DNA of 64,000 bases from Streptomyces sp. ERV7. GTDB lineage: Bacteria > Actinomycetota > Actinomycetes > Streptomycetales > Streptomycetaceae. A model generated the notes under the pieces. That model saw only the letters and a program-made list of their open reading frames with translations, made no database searches and was not told the origin of the DNA. Position numbers and translations under genes: made by a program. Position 1 is the first letter of the stretch. Every line of letters begins with the position of its first letter. Location: NCBI RefSeq assembly GCF_001653515.1, contig NZ_LYOY01000051.1, positions 1,074,001 through 1,138,000 of the forward strand, written 5' to 3'. This document shows positions 34,801-43,551 of the stretch, piece after piece.

Positions 34801-36990
34801 ATGACGACGCATCCTCCATCACCGAGGCAGTCCACCGAGGAGCCGCCGCCCCCACCCACGTCCTCGTTCGCCCACAAGTTCGCGCGAGCGGTGGCCGGCC
34901 GCCGCTCCAAATGGGCCGTCCTCGTGCTCTGGGTGCTGCTCATGGGCGTGGGCGGATCCCTTGCGGCCAAGCTCGGTGACGTCCAGAACAACGAGTCCCA
35001 GACCTGGTTGCCGAAGAACGCGCAGGCCACCAAGGCGGTGAAGATCGCCGAGGATTACTTCCAGGACAAGGGCCGCCTCGGCGCGGTCCTCGTCTACGCG
35101 CGCGAAGACGGCCTCACCGAAGCCGACTTGGCCAAGGTGAACGCCGACCGCGGCCGGTTCGTCACGGACAGGATCGCGGCGGCGGAGATCCCGCCGGTCA
35201 CGGTCGCCGCCGACAAGAAGGCCGCGTTCCTCAGCGTGCCCATCAAGTCGGACAAGAGTGACAACAAGGTCCTCGGCGACGGTGTGAAGAACCTGCGCAA
35301 GGCGGCACAGGCGAACGCGCCGGACGGCCTCGACGTCAAGATCGCGGGCCCGGCCGGCAGCATCGCCGACTTCATCGATGTCTACTCCGGCATGGACGGC
35401 GCGCTGATGGGCGCCACGATCGGACTCGTCGCGATCTTCCTGCTGTTCACCTACCGGAGCCCGATCCTCTGGCTGATCCCGCTGATCTCGGTCTTCGTGG
35501 CCAGCCAGGTCGCCAGCGCCGTCGTCTACCTCCTGGCCAAGCACGCCGGGTTGACGGTCAACGGAATGAGCGCCTACGTACTGATCGTCCTGGTCCTCGG
35601 CGTCGGTACGGACTACGCGCTGCTGCTGATCGCCCGATATCGCGAGGAACTGCACCGCCACGAGGACAAGCACGAGGCGATGGTGTACGCGCTGCAGCGC
35701 TGCCTGCCCGCCATCACGGCGTCCGCGGCGACCGTGGGCATCGCCACCATCTGCCTGGTGTTCGGCTCGATGAACTCCACCCGGGGCCTCGGCCCGGTGG
35801 TGGCGCTCGGCGTCGTCATCGTCTACTTCGCGATGGTCACGCTGCTGCCCGCCTTCCTGGTGATCCTGGGCCGCTGGGTGTTCTGGCCCTTCACCCCGCG
35901 CTACTCGACCGAGTACGTGGACGCCGGCGTCGAGAAGGAGCACGGCTTCTGGGGCCGCATCGCGGGCTTCGTCGGCCGCCGGCCGCGCCCGATCTGGATC
36001 GGTACGGTGCTGGTCCTCGCCGCCCTGGCGTTCGGCGCGATGTCGCTGTCCACCGGCCAGACCCAGGCCGAGCAGTTCACCAAGAAGGTCGACTCGGTGG
36101 CGGGCCAGGAGCTGCTCGCCCAGCACTTCCCGGCCGGCTCCTCGGCGCCCGCCGACGTGTACGTCAAGGACGCCGGCGCGGCCACCGCGCTCTCCACGGT
36201 CCAGGGCGTGTCCGGTGTCACCAGCGCGACCACCGTGGACACCAGGAACGGCTGGACGCATATCGAGTCCGTCCTGAAGAACGCCCCGGACACCCAGGCC
36301 GCCAAGCAGACCATCGAGCGGATGCGCACCGCGCTCGACCACGCCTCCGGTGAGGCCCGGGACGCGGTGGTCGGCGGGCAGACCGCGATCGCGCTGGACA
36401 CCTCCGACGCCCAGGGCAAGGAGGAGAAGGTACTGATCCCACTCATCCTCGCGGTGGTCCTGATCATGCTGATCATCCTGCTGCGGGCGCTGGTGGCGCC
36501 GCTGGTGCTGCTGCTGTCGGTGGTGCTCTCGTACACCGCGGCCGTCGGAGCCGCCGCGCTGCTCTTCCACGCGGTCGGGTATCCGCGGATCGACCGGGGG
36601 CTGCTGCTGTTCGGCTTCCTGTTCCTGGTCGCCCTCGGTGTCGACTACACCATCTTCCTGATGACCCGGGCCCGCGAGGAGGTCGGCAAGCGCGGCCACC
36701 GCGACGGCATCCTCACCAGCCTCACCGTCACCGGCGGGGTGATCACCTCGGCGGGCCTCGTCCTGGCCGCCACCTTCAGCGTGCTCGCGGCGATCCCGAC
36801 CGTGGCCTCGCTCCAGCAGGGCCTGCTCGTCGCGGTCGGCATCCTGCTGGACACGTTCATCGTCCGCAGCCTGCTGATCCCGGCGCTCGCACTTGAGCTC
36901 GGCCCGAAGTTCTGGCGCCCGGGGCATCCCGAGCGCGACGAGGCGGACCTTCCGGTCAGGCCGCGCGCCGAATCGGCGCGGCTGGGCTGA
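34801..36990 (+). CDS. MMPL-family (RND superfamily) exporter
   Basis: A 729-residue membrane protein with two repeats of one membrane helix, an extracellular loop and five clustered helices. Conserved features are KWAVLVLWVLLMGVGG near residue 40, the proton-relay pattern VLGVGTDYALLLIARYREEL (about 263-282) and its C-terminal counterpart VALGVDYTIFLMTRAREEVG. MMPL proteins export lipids or polyketides using the proton gradient. ATG at 34801. Two ECF41-type promoters and two inverted repeats lie upstream, pointing to sigma-dependent expression. The cargo is unknown. Confidence 0.95.
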   Translation: MTTHPPSPRQSTEEPPPPPTSSFAHKFARAVAGRRSKWAVLVLWVLLMGVGGSLAAKLGDVQNNESQTWLPKNAQATKAVKIAEDYFQDKGRLGAVLVYAREDGLTEADLAKVNADRGRFVTDRIAAAEIPPVTVAADKKAAFLSVPIKSDKSDNKVLGDGVKNLRKAAQANAPDGLDVKIAGPAGSIADFIDVYSGMDGALMGATIGLVAIFLLFTYRSPILWLIPLISVFVASQVASAVVYLLAKHAGLTVNGMSAYVLIVLVLGVGTDYALLLIARYREELHRHEDKHEAMVYALQRCLPAITASAATVGIATICLVFGSMNSTRGLGPVVALGVVIVYFAMVTLLPAFLVILGRWVFWPFTPRYSTEYVDAGVEKEHGFWGRIAGFVGRRPRPIWIGTVLVLAALAFGAMSLSTGQTQAEQFTKKVDSVAGQELLAQHFPAGSSAPADVYVKDAGAATALSTVQGVSGVTSATTVDTRNGWTHIESVLKNAPDTQAAKQTIERMRTALDHASGEARDAVVGGQTAIALDTSDAQGKEEKVLIPLILAVVLIMLIILLRALVAPLVLLLSVVLSYTAAVGAAALLFHAVGYPRIDRGLLLFGFLFLVALGVDYTIFLMTRAREEVGKRGHRDGILTSLTVTGGVITSAGLVLAATFSVLAAIPTVASLQQGLLVAVGILLDTFIVRSLLIPALALELGPKFWRPGHPERDEADLPVRPRAESARLG

Positions 36991-37108
36991 CCCCGTACGT
37001 ACGACACACGCACCGGCTCGTACGTGCGGTCCTCGATCGCGGGCGCATCGCTTCCCCAGCGGGAGCGGTGCGCCCGTGCGTATGTCCGGGGCCGGTGCGG
37101 AACCGCCG

Positions 37109-37135
37109 CGTCACACTTTCGCGGGCCGCCTCGTC
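37109..37135 (+). promoter_or_regulatory. ECF41-type promoter of the NmrA-like gene
   Basis: CGTCACA, 16 bases, CGTCAG: one mismatch from TGTCACA-N16-CGTC. It ends 31 bases before the start codon, a suitable distance. Confidence 0.65.
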
Positions 37136-37166
37136 AGTGTGGCGACACTTCAACCGAGGAGGAGCC

Positions 37167-37931
37167 ATGACGTCGCCCATTCTGGTGACCGGCGGCACGG
37201 GCACGCTGGGACGACTGGTCGTCTCACGGCTGCGGGACGCGGGCGCCGACGTCCGGGTGCTCAGCAGGAAGAGCCGCCCGGCCGAGAACGGCGTCACGTA
37301 TGTGACCGGCGACCTGGCCAAGGACCAGGGGATCGGCCCCGCGGTCGACGGCGTCCGGTCACTCGTGCACTGCGCCAGCGACAAGAAGGGCGACGCCGAC
37401 GCCACCCGCAACCTGGTCCGCGCGGCCGAGGCGGCCGGGGTCACGCACCTGGTCTACATCTCCATCGTGGGCGTCGAGGACGTCTCCTTCGGCTACTTCA
37501 AGTCCAAGCTGGAGTCGGAGCGGGTGGTCACCGAGTCCGCGGTGCCGTGGACGCTGCTGAGGGTCACCCAGTTCTACGACTTCATCCTGGGCGGGGCCCA
37601 GAAGGCGAAGAAGCTGCCGCTGGTCCCGGTGCCCTCGGGCTTCAAGGTCCAGCCGATCGACCCCGAGGAGGTGGCGGTCCGGCTCGCCGAGCTGGCCCTG
37701 GACAAGCCGGCCGGGCGCGTTCCCGACCTGGTGGGGCCCGAGGCCACCGACGCGGTCGCGATGATCCGCGCCTATCTGAAGGCCGTCCACCGCAGCTCCC
37801 CGGTGGTCCCGGTGTGGATGCCCGGCATCGGCAGGATCCGCTCCGGCGGGCTGCTGCCGAAGGGCCCGGCGGACGGGTACGACACGGCCCGGGTGACCTG
37901 GGAGGAGTTCCTGACCGCCAAGCTCGGCTGA
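37167..37931 (+). CDS. NmrA-like NAD(P)-binding protein (atypical SDR)
   Basis: A 254-residue atypical short-chain dehydrogenase. The N-terminal ILVTGGTGTLGRLVVSRLRD gives the GGxGxxG nucleotide site; HLVYISIVGVEDVSFGYFKS replaces the usual YxxxK active site. ATG at 37167 follows GAGGAGGAG. An ECF41-type promoter precedes it and an ECF41-type sigma gene follows 165 bases downstream. This matches the known pairing of ECF41 sigma factors with COE genes (carboxymuconolactone decarboxylase, oxidoreductase or epimerase). Substrate unknown. Confidence 0.9.
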   Translation: MTSPILVTGGTGTLGRLVVSRLRDAGADVRVLSRKSRPAENGVTYVTGDLAKDQGIGPAVDGVRSLVHCASDKKGDADATRNLVRAAEAAGVTHLVYISIVGVEDVSFGYFKSKLESERVVTESAVPWTLLRVTQFYDFILGGAQKAKKLPLVPVPSGFKVQPIDPEEVAVRLAELALDKPAGRVPDLVGPEATDAVAMIRAYLKAVHRSSPVVPVWMPGIGRIRSGGLLPKGPADGYDTARVTWEEFLTAKLG

Positions 37932-38096
37932 CGGCGCCGGGGACAGCGAACATCGGGCCATGCCCCCTATTCAGACAATTTCATAGGAAATAACCGAACT
38001 GGATACCGAACATCCAAGATCTGAACTTGATGTGACTTGTCCCATAGGCTGGGTTTCGCAGTGTGTGACGACGGGCCCGGTGGAGGAATGTGACCC

Positions 38097-38969
38097 ATGG
38101 ACGAGACCGAACGGCTGGCGGAGCGCTTCGAGGCGTACCGCCCCCATCTGCGGGCCGTCGCCTACCGGATGCTGGGCTCGCTGAGCGAGGCCGAGGACGC
38201 CGTGCAGGAGTCCTGGTTCCGGCTCAGCCGCTCGGACGTGAGCGCGGTGGAGAACCTGGGCGGCTGGCTGACCACGGTCGTCGCGCGCGTCTGCCTGGAC
38301 ATGCTGCGTTCGCGTGAGTCGCGGCGCGAGGACCTGCTGGGCGAGCGGCCACCGCCCGTCCACCACGGTGCGCACGAGAGCGCCGACCCCGAACAGGAGG
38401 CGGTGCTGGTCGACTCGGTCGGCCCGGCGCTGCTCGTGGTGCTCGACACGCTCTCCCCGGCCGAGCGCCTGGCGTTCGTGCTGCACGACATGTTCGCCGT
38501 GCCCTTCGACGACATCGCCCCGGTCGTGGGGCGCTCGACCATCGCGACCCGGCAGCTCGCGAGCCGGGCGCGGCGCCGGGTGCAGGGCGCCGAGGCCGCC
38601 CCCACCGTCGACCGTGGGCGCCAGCGGCAGATCGTCGACGCCTTCCTCGCCGCCTCGCGCGGCGGCCGGTTCGACGAACTGCTCGCCCTGCTCGACCCGG
38701 AGGTCGTGGTCCGCGTCGACGGCGCCGCCCTGGCGATGGGCGCGAGCGGCGCGCTGGGTGCCCAGGCGGTGGCCAAGACGTTCTCGGGCCGGGCCCAGGT
38801 TGCCCAACTCGCGTTGGTGGACGGGGCTCCGGGCATGGTCTGGGCACCGAACGGCAGCGTGAAGGTGGTGTTCGACTTCATCGTCGTGGACGGGCGGATC
38901 GCCGCGATCGACATGCTCGCCGACCCTGAGTACCTGGACGAAATGGACGTGAAGGTGCTGACGGAGTAG
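38097..38969 (+). CDS. ECF sigma factor with SnoaL-like C-terminus (SigJ/ECF41 type), copy 2
   Basis: A 290-residue paralogue of the sigma factor at 33626. Region 2 has YRPHLRAVAYRMLGSLSEAE, region 4 DTLSPAERLAFVLHDMFAVP and FDDIAPVVGRS. The SnoaL-like tail ends DGRIAAIDMLADPEYLDEMD. The tails of the two proteins share long segments (FSGRA...LALVDG...VWAP), so they arose by duplication. ATG at 38097 follows GGAGG. I found no good ECF41 promoter in front of it; a degenerate TGTCCCA near 38040 lacks a CGTC partner. It lies downstream of the NmrA-like gene. Confidence 0.92.
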   Translation: MDETERLAERFEAYRPHLRAVAYRMLGSLSEAEDAVQESWFRLSRSDVSAVENLGGWLTTVVARVCLDMLRSRESRREDLLGERPPPVHHGAHESADPEQEAVLVDSVGPALLVVLDTLSPAERLAFVLHDMFAVPFDDIAPVVGRSTIATRQLASRARRRVQGAEAAPTVDRGRQRQIVDAFLAASRGGRFDELLALLDPEVVVRVDGAALAMGASGALGAQAVAKTFSGRAQVAQLALVDGAPGMVWAPNGSVKVVFDFIVVDGRIAAIDMLADPEYLDEMDVKVLTE

Positions 38970-39099
38970 CGGCCCGTGCCCCGGCGGGTGGCGTAGGAGC
39001 AGCCGTCGAAGGAGCCGCGAAACCGGGAAAGCTCCCTGTTTCCCGGGGTGCCTGCTCCCCGAAACGCCACTCCACGCGACACGTTCCATGCAACACCAC

Positions 39100-39135
39100 G
39101 AGGCGCAGCGCGGCCATCGGGCCGTGCTGCGCCTC
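39100..39135. terminator. Bidirectional terminator
   Basis: 16-base stem with a single G-T mismatch (GAGGCGCAGCGCGGCC pairing with GGCCGTGCTGCGCCTC) and a 4-base loop, between the convergent sigma factor and gamma-glutamyl hydrolase genes. Confidence 0.75.
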
Positions 39136-39203
39136 TGTCGTTCCTTGAGCGGATTCCTAGCCGGTGCGCACGCCGCGCGCATCGGCCGGGAATCCGCCGC
39201 GAG

Positions 39204-39956
39204 TCATCCGCGCCGTACCGACATCCGCTGGCGCGCCGCCTCGGCGAGCGCGGTGAACGGGCTGTCGTCGTCGGACTCCTCGGCGTGCCACTGCACGCCG
39301 ACCGCGAACGGGTGGTCGTTGACCTCGATGGCCTCGACCGTGCCGTCCTCGGACCAGGCCGTCACCGTCAGGCCCTCGCCGACCTCGTCGATGACCTGGT
39401 GGTGATGGCAGGGCACGACGTCCTTGGCGAGGAACTTGGCGAGGTGGCTGCCCGGTTCGAGCCGCACCTTCTGCTGTCCGTACTCCTTACCGCCGGGGGA
39501 GTGGTTGTCGTGGCCGACGACGTCCGGCAGGTGCTGCTGGAGCGTGCCGCCACGGAGGATGTTGATCAGCTGCTCGCCCCGGCAGATGCCGAGCGTGGGC
39601 AGGTTGTCCTCCAAAGCGGCCTCGATCAGGGCGAGTTCGGCCCGGTCGCGGGTGGTGTCGTTCCAACCGGTCTTCTCGTGCTTCTCCTGCCCGTACAGCG
39701 CGGGGTCCGCGTCGGGACCCGCGAGCAGCAGCAGACCGTCGAGCCCGCCGATGGTCTGCTCCACGCCGGGCTGCGGAGCGAGCAGCACCGGTATGCAGCC
39801 GGCGTCGGCGACCTTCTGGACGAACGTCTGGGGTACGAACGTCGCGTCCATCTCGAAGATCGCGAATTTGATCTGGGTCACGACGGCCGTGATACCGATG
39901 ACGGGCCGAGGTGTGCGGTCCAGCGAGTTCAAGGTCTCATTGACGGCGGAATGCAC
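39204..39956 (-). CDS. Gamma-glutamyl-gamma-aminobutyrate hydrolase-like (class I glutamine amidotransferase fold)
   Basis: A 250-residue PuuD-type peptidase C26 enzyme that cleaves gamma-glutamyl amides. The nucleophile is C125 in TLGICRGEQLIN. The catalytic His/Glu are in VGVQWHAEES near the C-terminus, and FVPQTFVQKVADAGCIPVLL with GLDGLLLLAGPDADP fits the family. GTG at 39956 follows GAGG; a GTG 12 bases earlier is possible. It is 18 bases downstream of the NmrA-like gene on the same strand, so co-transcribed. Given the glutamylhydrazine cassette 6 kb away, removal of a gamma-glutamyl group from a hydrazide is an attractive inferred role. Confidence 0.9.
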   Translation of the reverse strand: MHSAVNETLNSLDRTPRPVIGITAVVTQIKFAIFEMDATFVPQTFVQKVADAGCIPVLLAPQPGVEQTIGGLDGLLLLAGPDADPALYGQEKHEKTGWNDTTRDRAELALIEAALEDNLPTLGICRGEQLINILRGGTLQQHLPDVVGHDNHSPGGKEYGQQKVRLEPGSHLAKFLAKDVVPCHHHQVIDEVGEGLTVTAWSEDGTVEAIEVNDHPFAVGVQWHAEESDDDSPFTALAEAARQRMSVRRG

Positions 39957-39974
39957 AGTGCACCTCACAAAGTG

Positions 39975-40802
39975 TCAGAGCTGGAGTACGGGGCGGAACT
40001 CCGCCTCGTGGTGGGTGATCCACTCGGCGTACGTGTAGGACGGCCGGCCGGTGATGACGTCGACGGTGGGCAGCACTTCCGCGTCCTCGCCCTGCTGCGC
40101 GCGGCGCCGGTCGAGGATCTGGTCGGCCACGTACCCGGAGAGGTACTTGACCATCTGGGCGCGGACCGCTTCGCGCGGCACTTCCTGGAAGCGGGTGGGG
40201 ATGCCGAGCGCGGCACCGAGCATGCGCACGCGCTCCTGCGGGCTGAGCGACTGGGGCCCGGTGATCGCATGGATCCTCCCGGACTCCGCCGCGAGCAGGG
40301 ACTTCACCGCGACCGACGCGATGTCGCGCTCGTGGATCGGCGCCATCGCGGAACTTCCGTACACGCCGTGCACCACTCCGTCTTTGGCGATCTGGGGTAT
40401 CCAGAGGAGGTCGTTGGACATGAACGCGCTCGGCCGCAGGAACGTCCACGACATTCCCGACTCGACAACTGCCTTCTCGCACGCGATGTGTGGCTCTTCG
40501 GCAGCATAGGTGACCGCCTCGGAAGACAGCATGACCACATGTTGCACCCCGGCTTGCGCGATGGCGTCGACCGCTCCCCGGAGTTCGCCGAACACCGGCC
40601 AGAGGTAGAGGCGTTCCACCCCCTGAAGCGCCCGGGCCAGGGTCTCGGGCCGGCTCAGGTCGGCGGCCACGACCTCCACCTCGCTCGGCAGGGCGGAGTT
40701 GGCGGGGTCGCGTGCGATGGCCCGCACCTGCTCCCCCGATTTGAGCAGCTCGTCGACGATGTTTCTGCCGACGTTCCCGGTCGCGCCGGTTACCAAGATC
40801 AT
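39975..40802 (-). CDS. NmrA-like NAD(P)-binding reductase
   Basis: A 275-residue NmrA/QOR2-type atypical SDR. The nucleotide site is MILVTGATGNVGRNIVDELL at the extreme N-terminus, followed by VRAIARDPANSALP and VVMLSSEAVTYAAEEPHIAC. Such proteins are quinone-responsive reductases or redox sensors, and several occur in aromatic polyketide clusters. ATG at 40802 follows GGGAG. It forms a two-gene operon with the gamma-glutamyl hydrolase homologue. No ECF41-type promoter was found upstream. Confidence 0.9.
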   Translation of the reverse strand: MILVTGATGNVGRNIVDELLKSGEQVRAIARDPANSALPSEVEVVAADLSRPETLARALQGVERLYLWPVFGELRGAVDAIAQAGVQHVVMLSSEAVTYAAEEPHIACEKAVVESGMSWTFLRPSAFMSNDLLWIPQIAKDGVVHGVYGSSAMAPIHERDIASVAVKSLLAAESGRIHAITGPQSLSPQERVRMLGAALGIPTRFQEVPREAVRAQMVKYLSGYVADQILDRRRAQQGEDAEVLPTVDVITGRPSYTYAEWITHHEAEFRPVLQL

Positions 40803-40999
40803 GTGTTCTCCCGTGGTCAAGGGGGGACGTCCGACGGATGTCTTGCATTTTGCGAAGGCAATACCAACGGGCGGATAATCCGGGCAGGGGAAAGCGCGCG
40901 GTCGACCGACGGACATATGTCGACCGTGTCGTGGATGCCGGGTTCAAGTGACTGACTGGTAAGTAATAGCTATCTGGAAAAACGTTTTCGCAGGGAAGT

Positions 41000-41033
41000 G
41001 TCGGCCATGAGGCAGCAGTGCCTCATGGCCGAC
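41000..41033. terminator. Terminator after the VOC gene
   Basis: Perfect 15-base stem (GTCGGCCATGAGGCA and its complement) with a GCAG loop, 20 bases beyond the minus-strand VOC stop. Confidence 0.8.
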
Positions 41034-41053
41034 GGTGAAGCGGGGGAGTGCGG

Positions 41054-41509
41054 TTACTTGACCTTGCTCTCGGAGAGGTTGATCCGCCAGGAGACCCCGA
41101 AGCGGTCGTTGACCCAGGCGAACTTGGCACTGAACCCGTAGGTGCCGATCGGCATGATCACCTCACCCTTCTCGGAGAGGCCCTCGAAGACCCGGTCGAA
41201 CTCCTCGTCCGAGTCGCACTGCACATAGACGGCCATCGCGGGAGAGAACGCGTAACTGGCCCAGGGGGCGTGGTCGGAGCCCCGGGCGCCGTCCGGTGGA
41301 ATGTTGATGCACATGAACTGCTGGCCGGCGAGGGTGAAGATCGCGTGCTGCAGGGTCCCCTCCACCCAGCCGGGCTCGCCGGCCCGGGCGCGAATGGTGT
41401 TGATCACCTCGGAGTCGTCGAAGAGGGACGTGTAGAACGTCACCGCCTCCTCGGCATCCTGCGGAAACGCCAGAAAAACCGTGAGCTTCTGGGTGGCTGC
41501 GGAGGACAT
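41054..41509 (-). CDS. PhnB-like VOC-superfamily protein
   Basis: A 151-residue PhnB/3-demethylubiquinone methyltransferase-like VOC protein. The paired beta-alpha-beta folds include LTVFLAFPQDAEEAVTFYTS (residues 9-28), the domain core TLAGQQFMCINIPPD and the C-terminal FAWVNDRFGVSWRINLS. ATG at 41509 follows AGGAGAG. Members include resistance proteins and small tailoring enzymes, but most are uncharacterised. It lies between an NmrA/hydrolase operon and a second angucycline-type hydroxylase. Confidence 0.88.
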   Translation of the reverse strand: MSSAATQKLTVFLAFPQDAEEAVTFYTSLFDDSEVINTIRARAGEPGWVEGTLQHAIFTLAGQQFMCINIPPDGARGSDHAPWASYAFSPAMAVYVQCDSDEEFDRVFEGLSEKGEVIMPIGTYGFSAKFAWVNDRFGVSWRINLSESKVK

Positions 41510-42007
41510 CGCTCTCCTTATTAAGTCTGGTGTTCTGCGTGGATCACCCTTCCAACATCCAATTCTCCGAGTCAAGAGGGCAACCGCGGAAAGTCGATGT
41601 CGAGCGGCTCAGTGGATCTTTCTACCTCATGAGCTATCCGGAACAAGGCACTACGGTCTCCTGAATGGCCCATTCCTATTCCGTTTCACCGACATTTTCC
41701 GAGGGGCGGAAAATGATCAATGGGCAAGATCTGGTGCGCATTTCAATAAGTCTTGCCCGAGTGGTGGATGGGGATCAAGGAAAAGATCGCGAAAAACAGC
41801 AGGACTCATTCCCCTTGACGCCCCTGATCGACGAGTTGCAGACTTCTTCGGCGGCCCGAAAGGTCTTTTCGGTGAGCCACTGAACATGATCGCGTAACGC
41901 TCCGTTTTTGATCTCGGTAGGCCGATTGAGCGGCATCGAGAGGCGCTGCGAGTTGATTCCCGAAGTGCTGAATTCGATCTCGCATATCTCATCCAGGAGG
42001 GCGAAAA
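41510..42007. other. About 500 bases of AT-rich intergenic DNA
   Basis: Divergent gap between the VOC gene and the second hydroxylase. It is noticeably less GC-rich than coding DNA. It holds a small hairpin (CCGAAA-N5-TTTCGG, 41856-41872) and a GGAGG ribosome site just before 42008. No gene or clear operator seen. Confidence 0.5.
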
Positions 42008-43513
42008 ATGGGAACTGGCGTGATCATTGCCGGTGCCGGACCCGTCGGGCTGATGCTGGCCGGCGAACTCCGGCTGAACGGCGTCGACGTCGTTGTCTAC
42101 GAGCAGAGAGCCACCCCGAGCGGTGAGTCGCGCGGAGTCGGCTTCACCCGGCGTGCCGCCGAGGTCTTCCACCAGCGCGGACTGCTGGCCCGCTTCGGGA
42201 ACATCGAGATCGGCAACGAGGGCCACTTCGGTGGTGTGCGTATCGACTTCACCGCCCTGGAGGACAACCACTTCGGCATCCGCGGAGTGGCCCAGTACCG
42301 CATCGAGGAGATCCTGGAGGCGTGGGTCCTCGACCTCGGCGTGGACGTGCGCCGCGGCTACGAGGTGGTCGACTTCCGGGAAGGGCCGGACGACATCACG
42401 GTGGTGGTCGAAGGGCCGGACGGCCGTGCCGAGCACACCGCCCAGTACCTGGTGGGCTGTGACGGCGGGCGCTCCAGGATCCGCAAGCTGGCCGGCATCG
42501 AGTTCCCCGGGCGCGAGGCCACTCGCGGTATGTACGTGGCCGACATCGTGGACCGGCCCGACATCAAGCCCCGGGTGATCGGCGAGCGGGTCGACGGCGG
42601 CATGGTGATGGCGATCCGCCTGGAGGAGGGGGTGACCCGGATCATCATCCACCCGGCGAAGCTCACTCCCCGCGACAACAGCAAGCTGACGTTCAAGGAG
42701 ATCGCGGACTCCTGGCAGGAGCTCACCGGGCAGTCGCTGCACGGCGCCGAGACCAAGTGGGTCAGCGCGTTCACCAACGCCACGCGCCAGGCCGCCGAGT
42801 ACCGGCGCGGCCGGGTCCTGCTCTCCGGTGACTCCACCCACATCCACATCCCGGCCGGCGCCCAGGGGCTGAGCGTCGGTGTCCAGGACGCGGTGAACCT
42901 CGGCTGGAAGCTGGCCGCCACCGTCAATGGCTGGGCTCCCGAGGGCCTGCTCGACTCGTACCAGGCCGAACGGCACCCGGTGGGCGAGAAGTTACTGCGC
43001 AACACCCTCGCCCAGGCGTCCCTCTATCTCACCGGCGACGAGATGGAGCCGATGCGCCAGGTGATGCGCGAGCTGGTGCGCTCGCCCGAGGCGGCGCGGC
43101 GCCTCGCCGGGCACGTCAGCGGGCTCGGCATCCGGTACGACATGGGCGGCGCCACCGGCCACCCGCTGCTCGGGCTGCGGATGCCCGACCGCGAGGTCAA
43201 GCTCGGGGACGGCTCCACCACCCGGGTGTCCGAACTGCTGCACCCGGCGCGCGGTGTGCTCGTGGTCGCGGACGGCAGCACCGGGCCGGCCAAGCTCGCC
43301 GCGGGCTGGTCCGACCGGATCGACATCGTCACGGACGCGAGCTGGTCGGACCGGGTGGACATCGTCCCGGACGGCTGGGTTCCGGCGGACACGGCCGAGG
43401 GGACGACGCCCGACGCCGTCCTCCTCCGTCCCGACGGACACGTCGCCTGGGTCTCGCCGGACGGCGGCGAGCTGCTCGACGCGCTCGCCCGCTGGTTCGG
43501 CTCGCCCCGCTGA
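42008..43513 (+). CDS. Second FAD-dependent aromatic hydroxylase (PgaE/UrdE/JadH-like)
   Basis: A 501-residue homologue of the hydroxylase at 17627. It has the FAD motif VIIAGAGPVGLMLAGELR, GCDGGRSR, and VLLSGDSTHIHIPAGAQGLS in place of the usual GDAAH. The C-terminal domain contains a 12-residue near-duplication (WSDRIDIVTDAS then WSDRVDIVPDGW, 43307-43378) not present in the copy at 17627. Codon 329 is TTA (42992-42994), consistent with bldA control. It probably hydroxylates an angucycline-type polyketide. The ABM gene follows 38 bases downstream. ATG at 42008 follows AGGAGG. Confidence 0.93.
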   Translation: MGTGVIIAGAGPVGLMLAGELRLNGVDVVVYEQRATPSGESRGVGFTRRAAEVFHQRGLLARFGNIEIGNEGHFGGVRIDFTALEDNHFGIRGVAQYRIEEILEAWVLDLGVDVRRGYEVVDFREGPDDITVVVEGPDGRAEHTAQYLVGCDGGRSRIRKLAGIEFPGREATRGMYVADIVDRPDIKPRVIGERVDGGMVMAIRLEEGVTRIIIHPAKLTPRDNSKLTFKEIADSWQELTGQSLHGAETKWVSAFTNATRQAAEYRRGRVLLSGDSTHIHIPAGAQGLSVGVQDAVNLGWKLAATVNGWAPEGLLDSYQAERHPVGEKLLRNTLAQASLYLTGDEMEPMRQVMRELVRSPEAARRLAGHVSGLGIRYDMGGATGHPLLGLRMPDREVKLGDGSTTRVSELLHPARGVLVVADGSTGPAKLAAGWSDRIDIVTDASWSDRVDIVPDGWVPADTAEGTTPDAVLLRPDGHVAWVSPDGGELLDALARWFGSPR

Positions 43514-43551
43514 CCCGGCACCGCACATCCCGCCGGCCCGCAGGAGGTGCC

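Noticed and set aside
34819..36927. Minus-strand open frame opposite the MMPL gene
   Set aside because: Low-complexity Gln/Asp/Arg-rich product; the plus strand encodes a clear MMPL transporter.
38037..38063. ECF41 promoter before the second sigma gene
   Set aside because: TGTCCCA is followed after 16 bases by GTGT, not CGTC; too degenerate to call.
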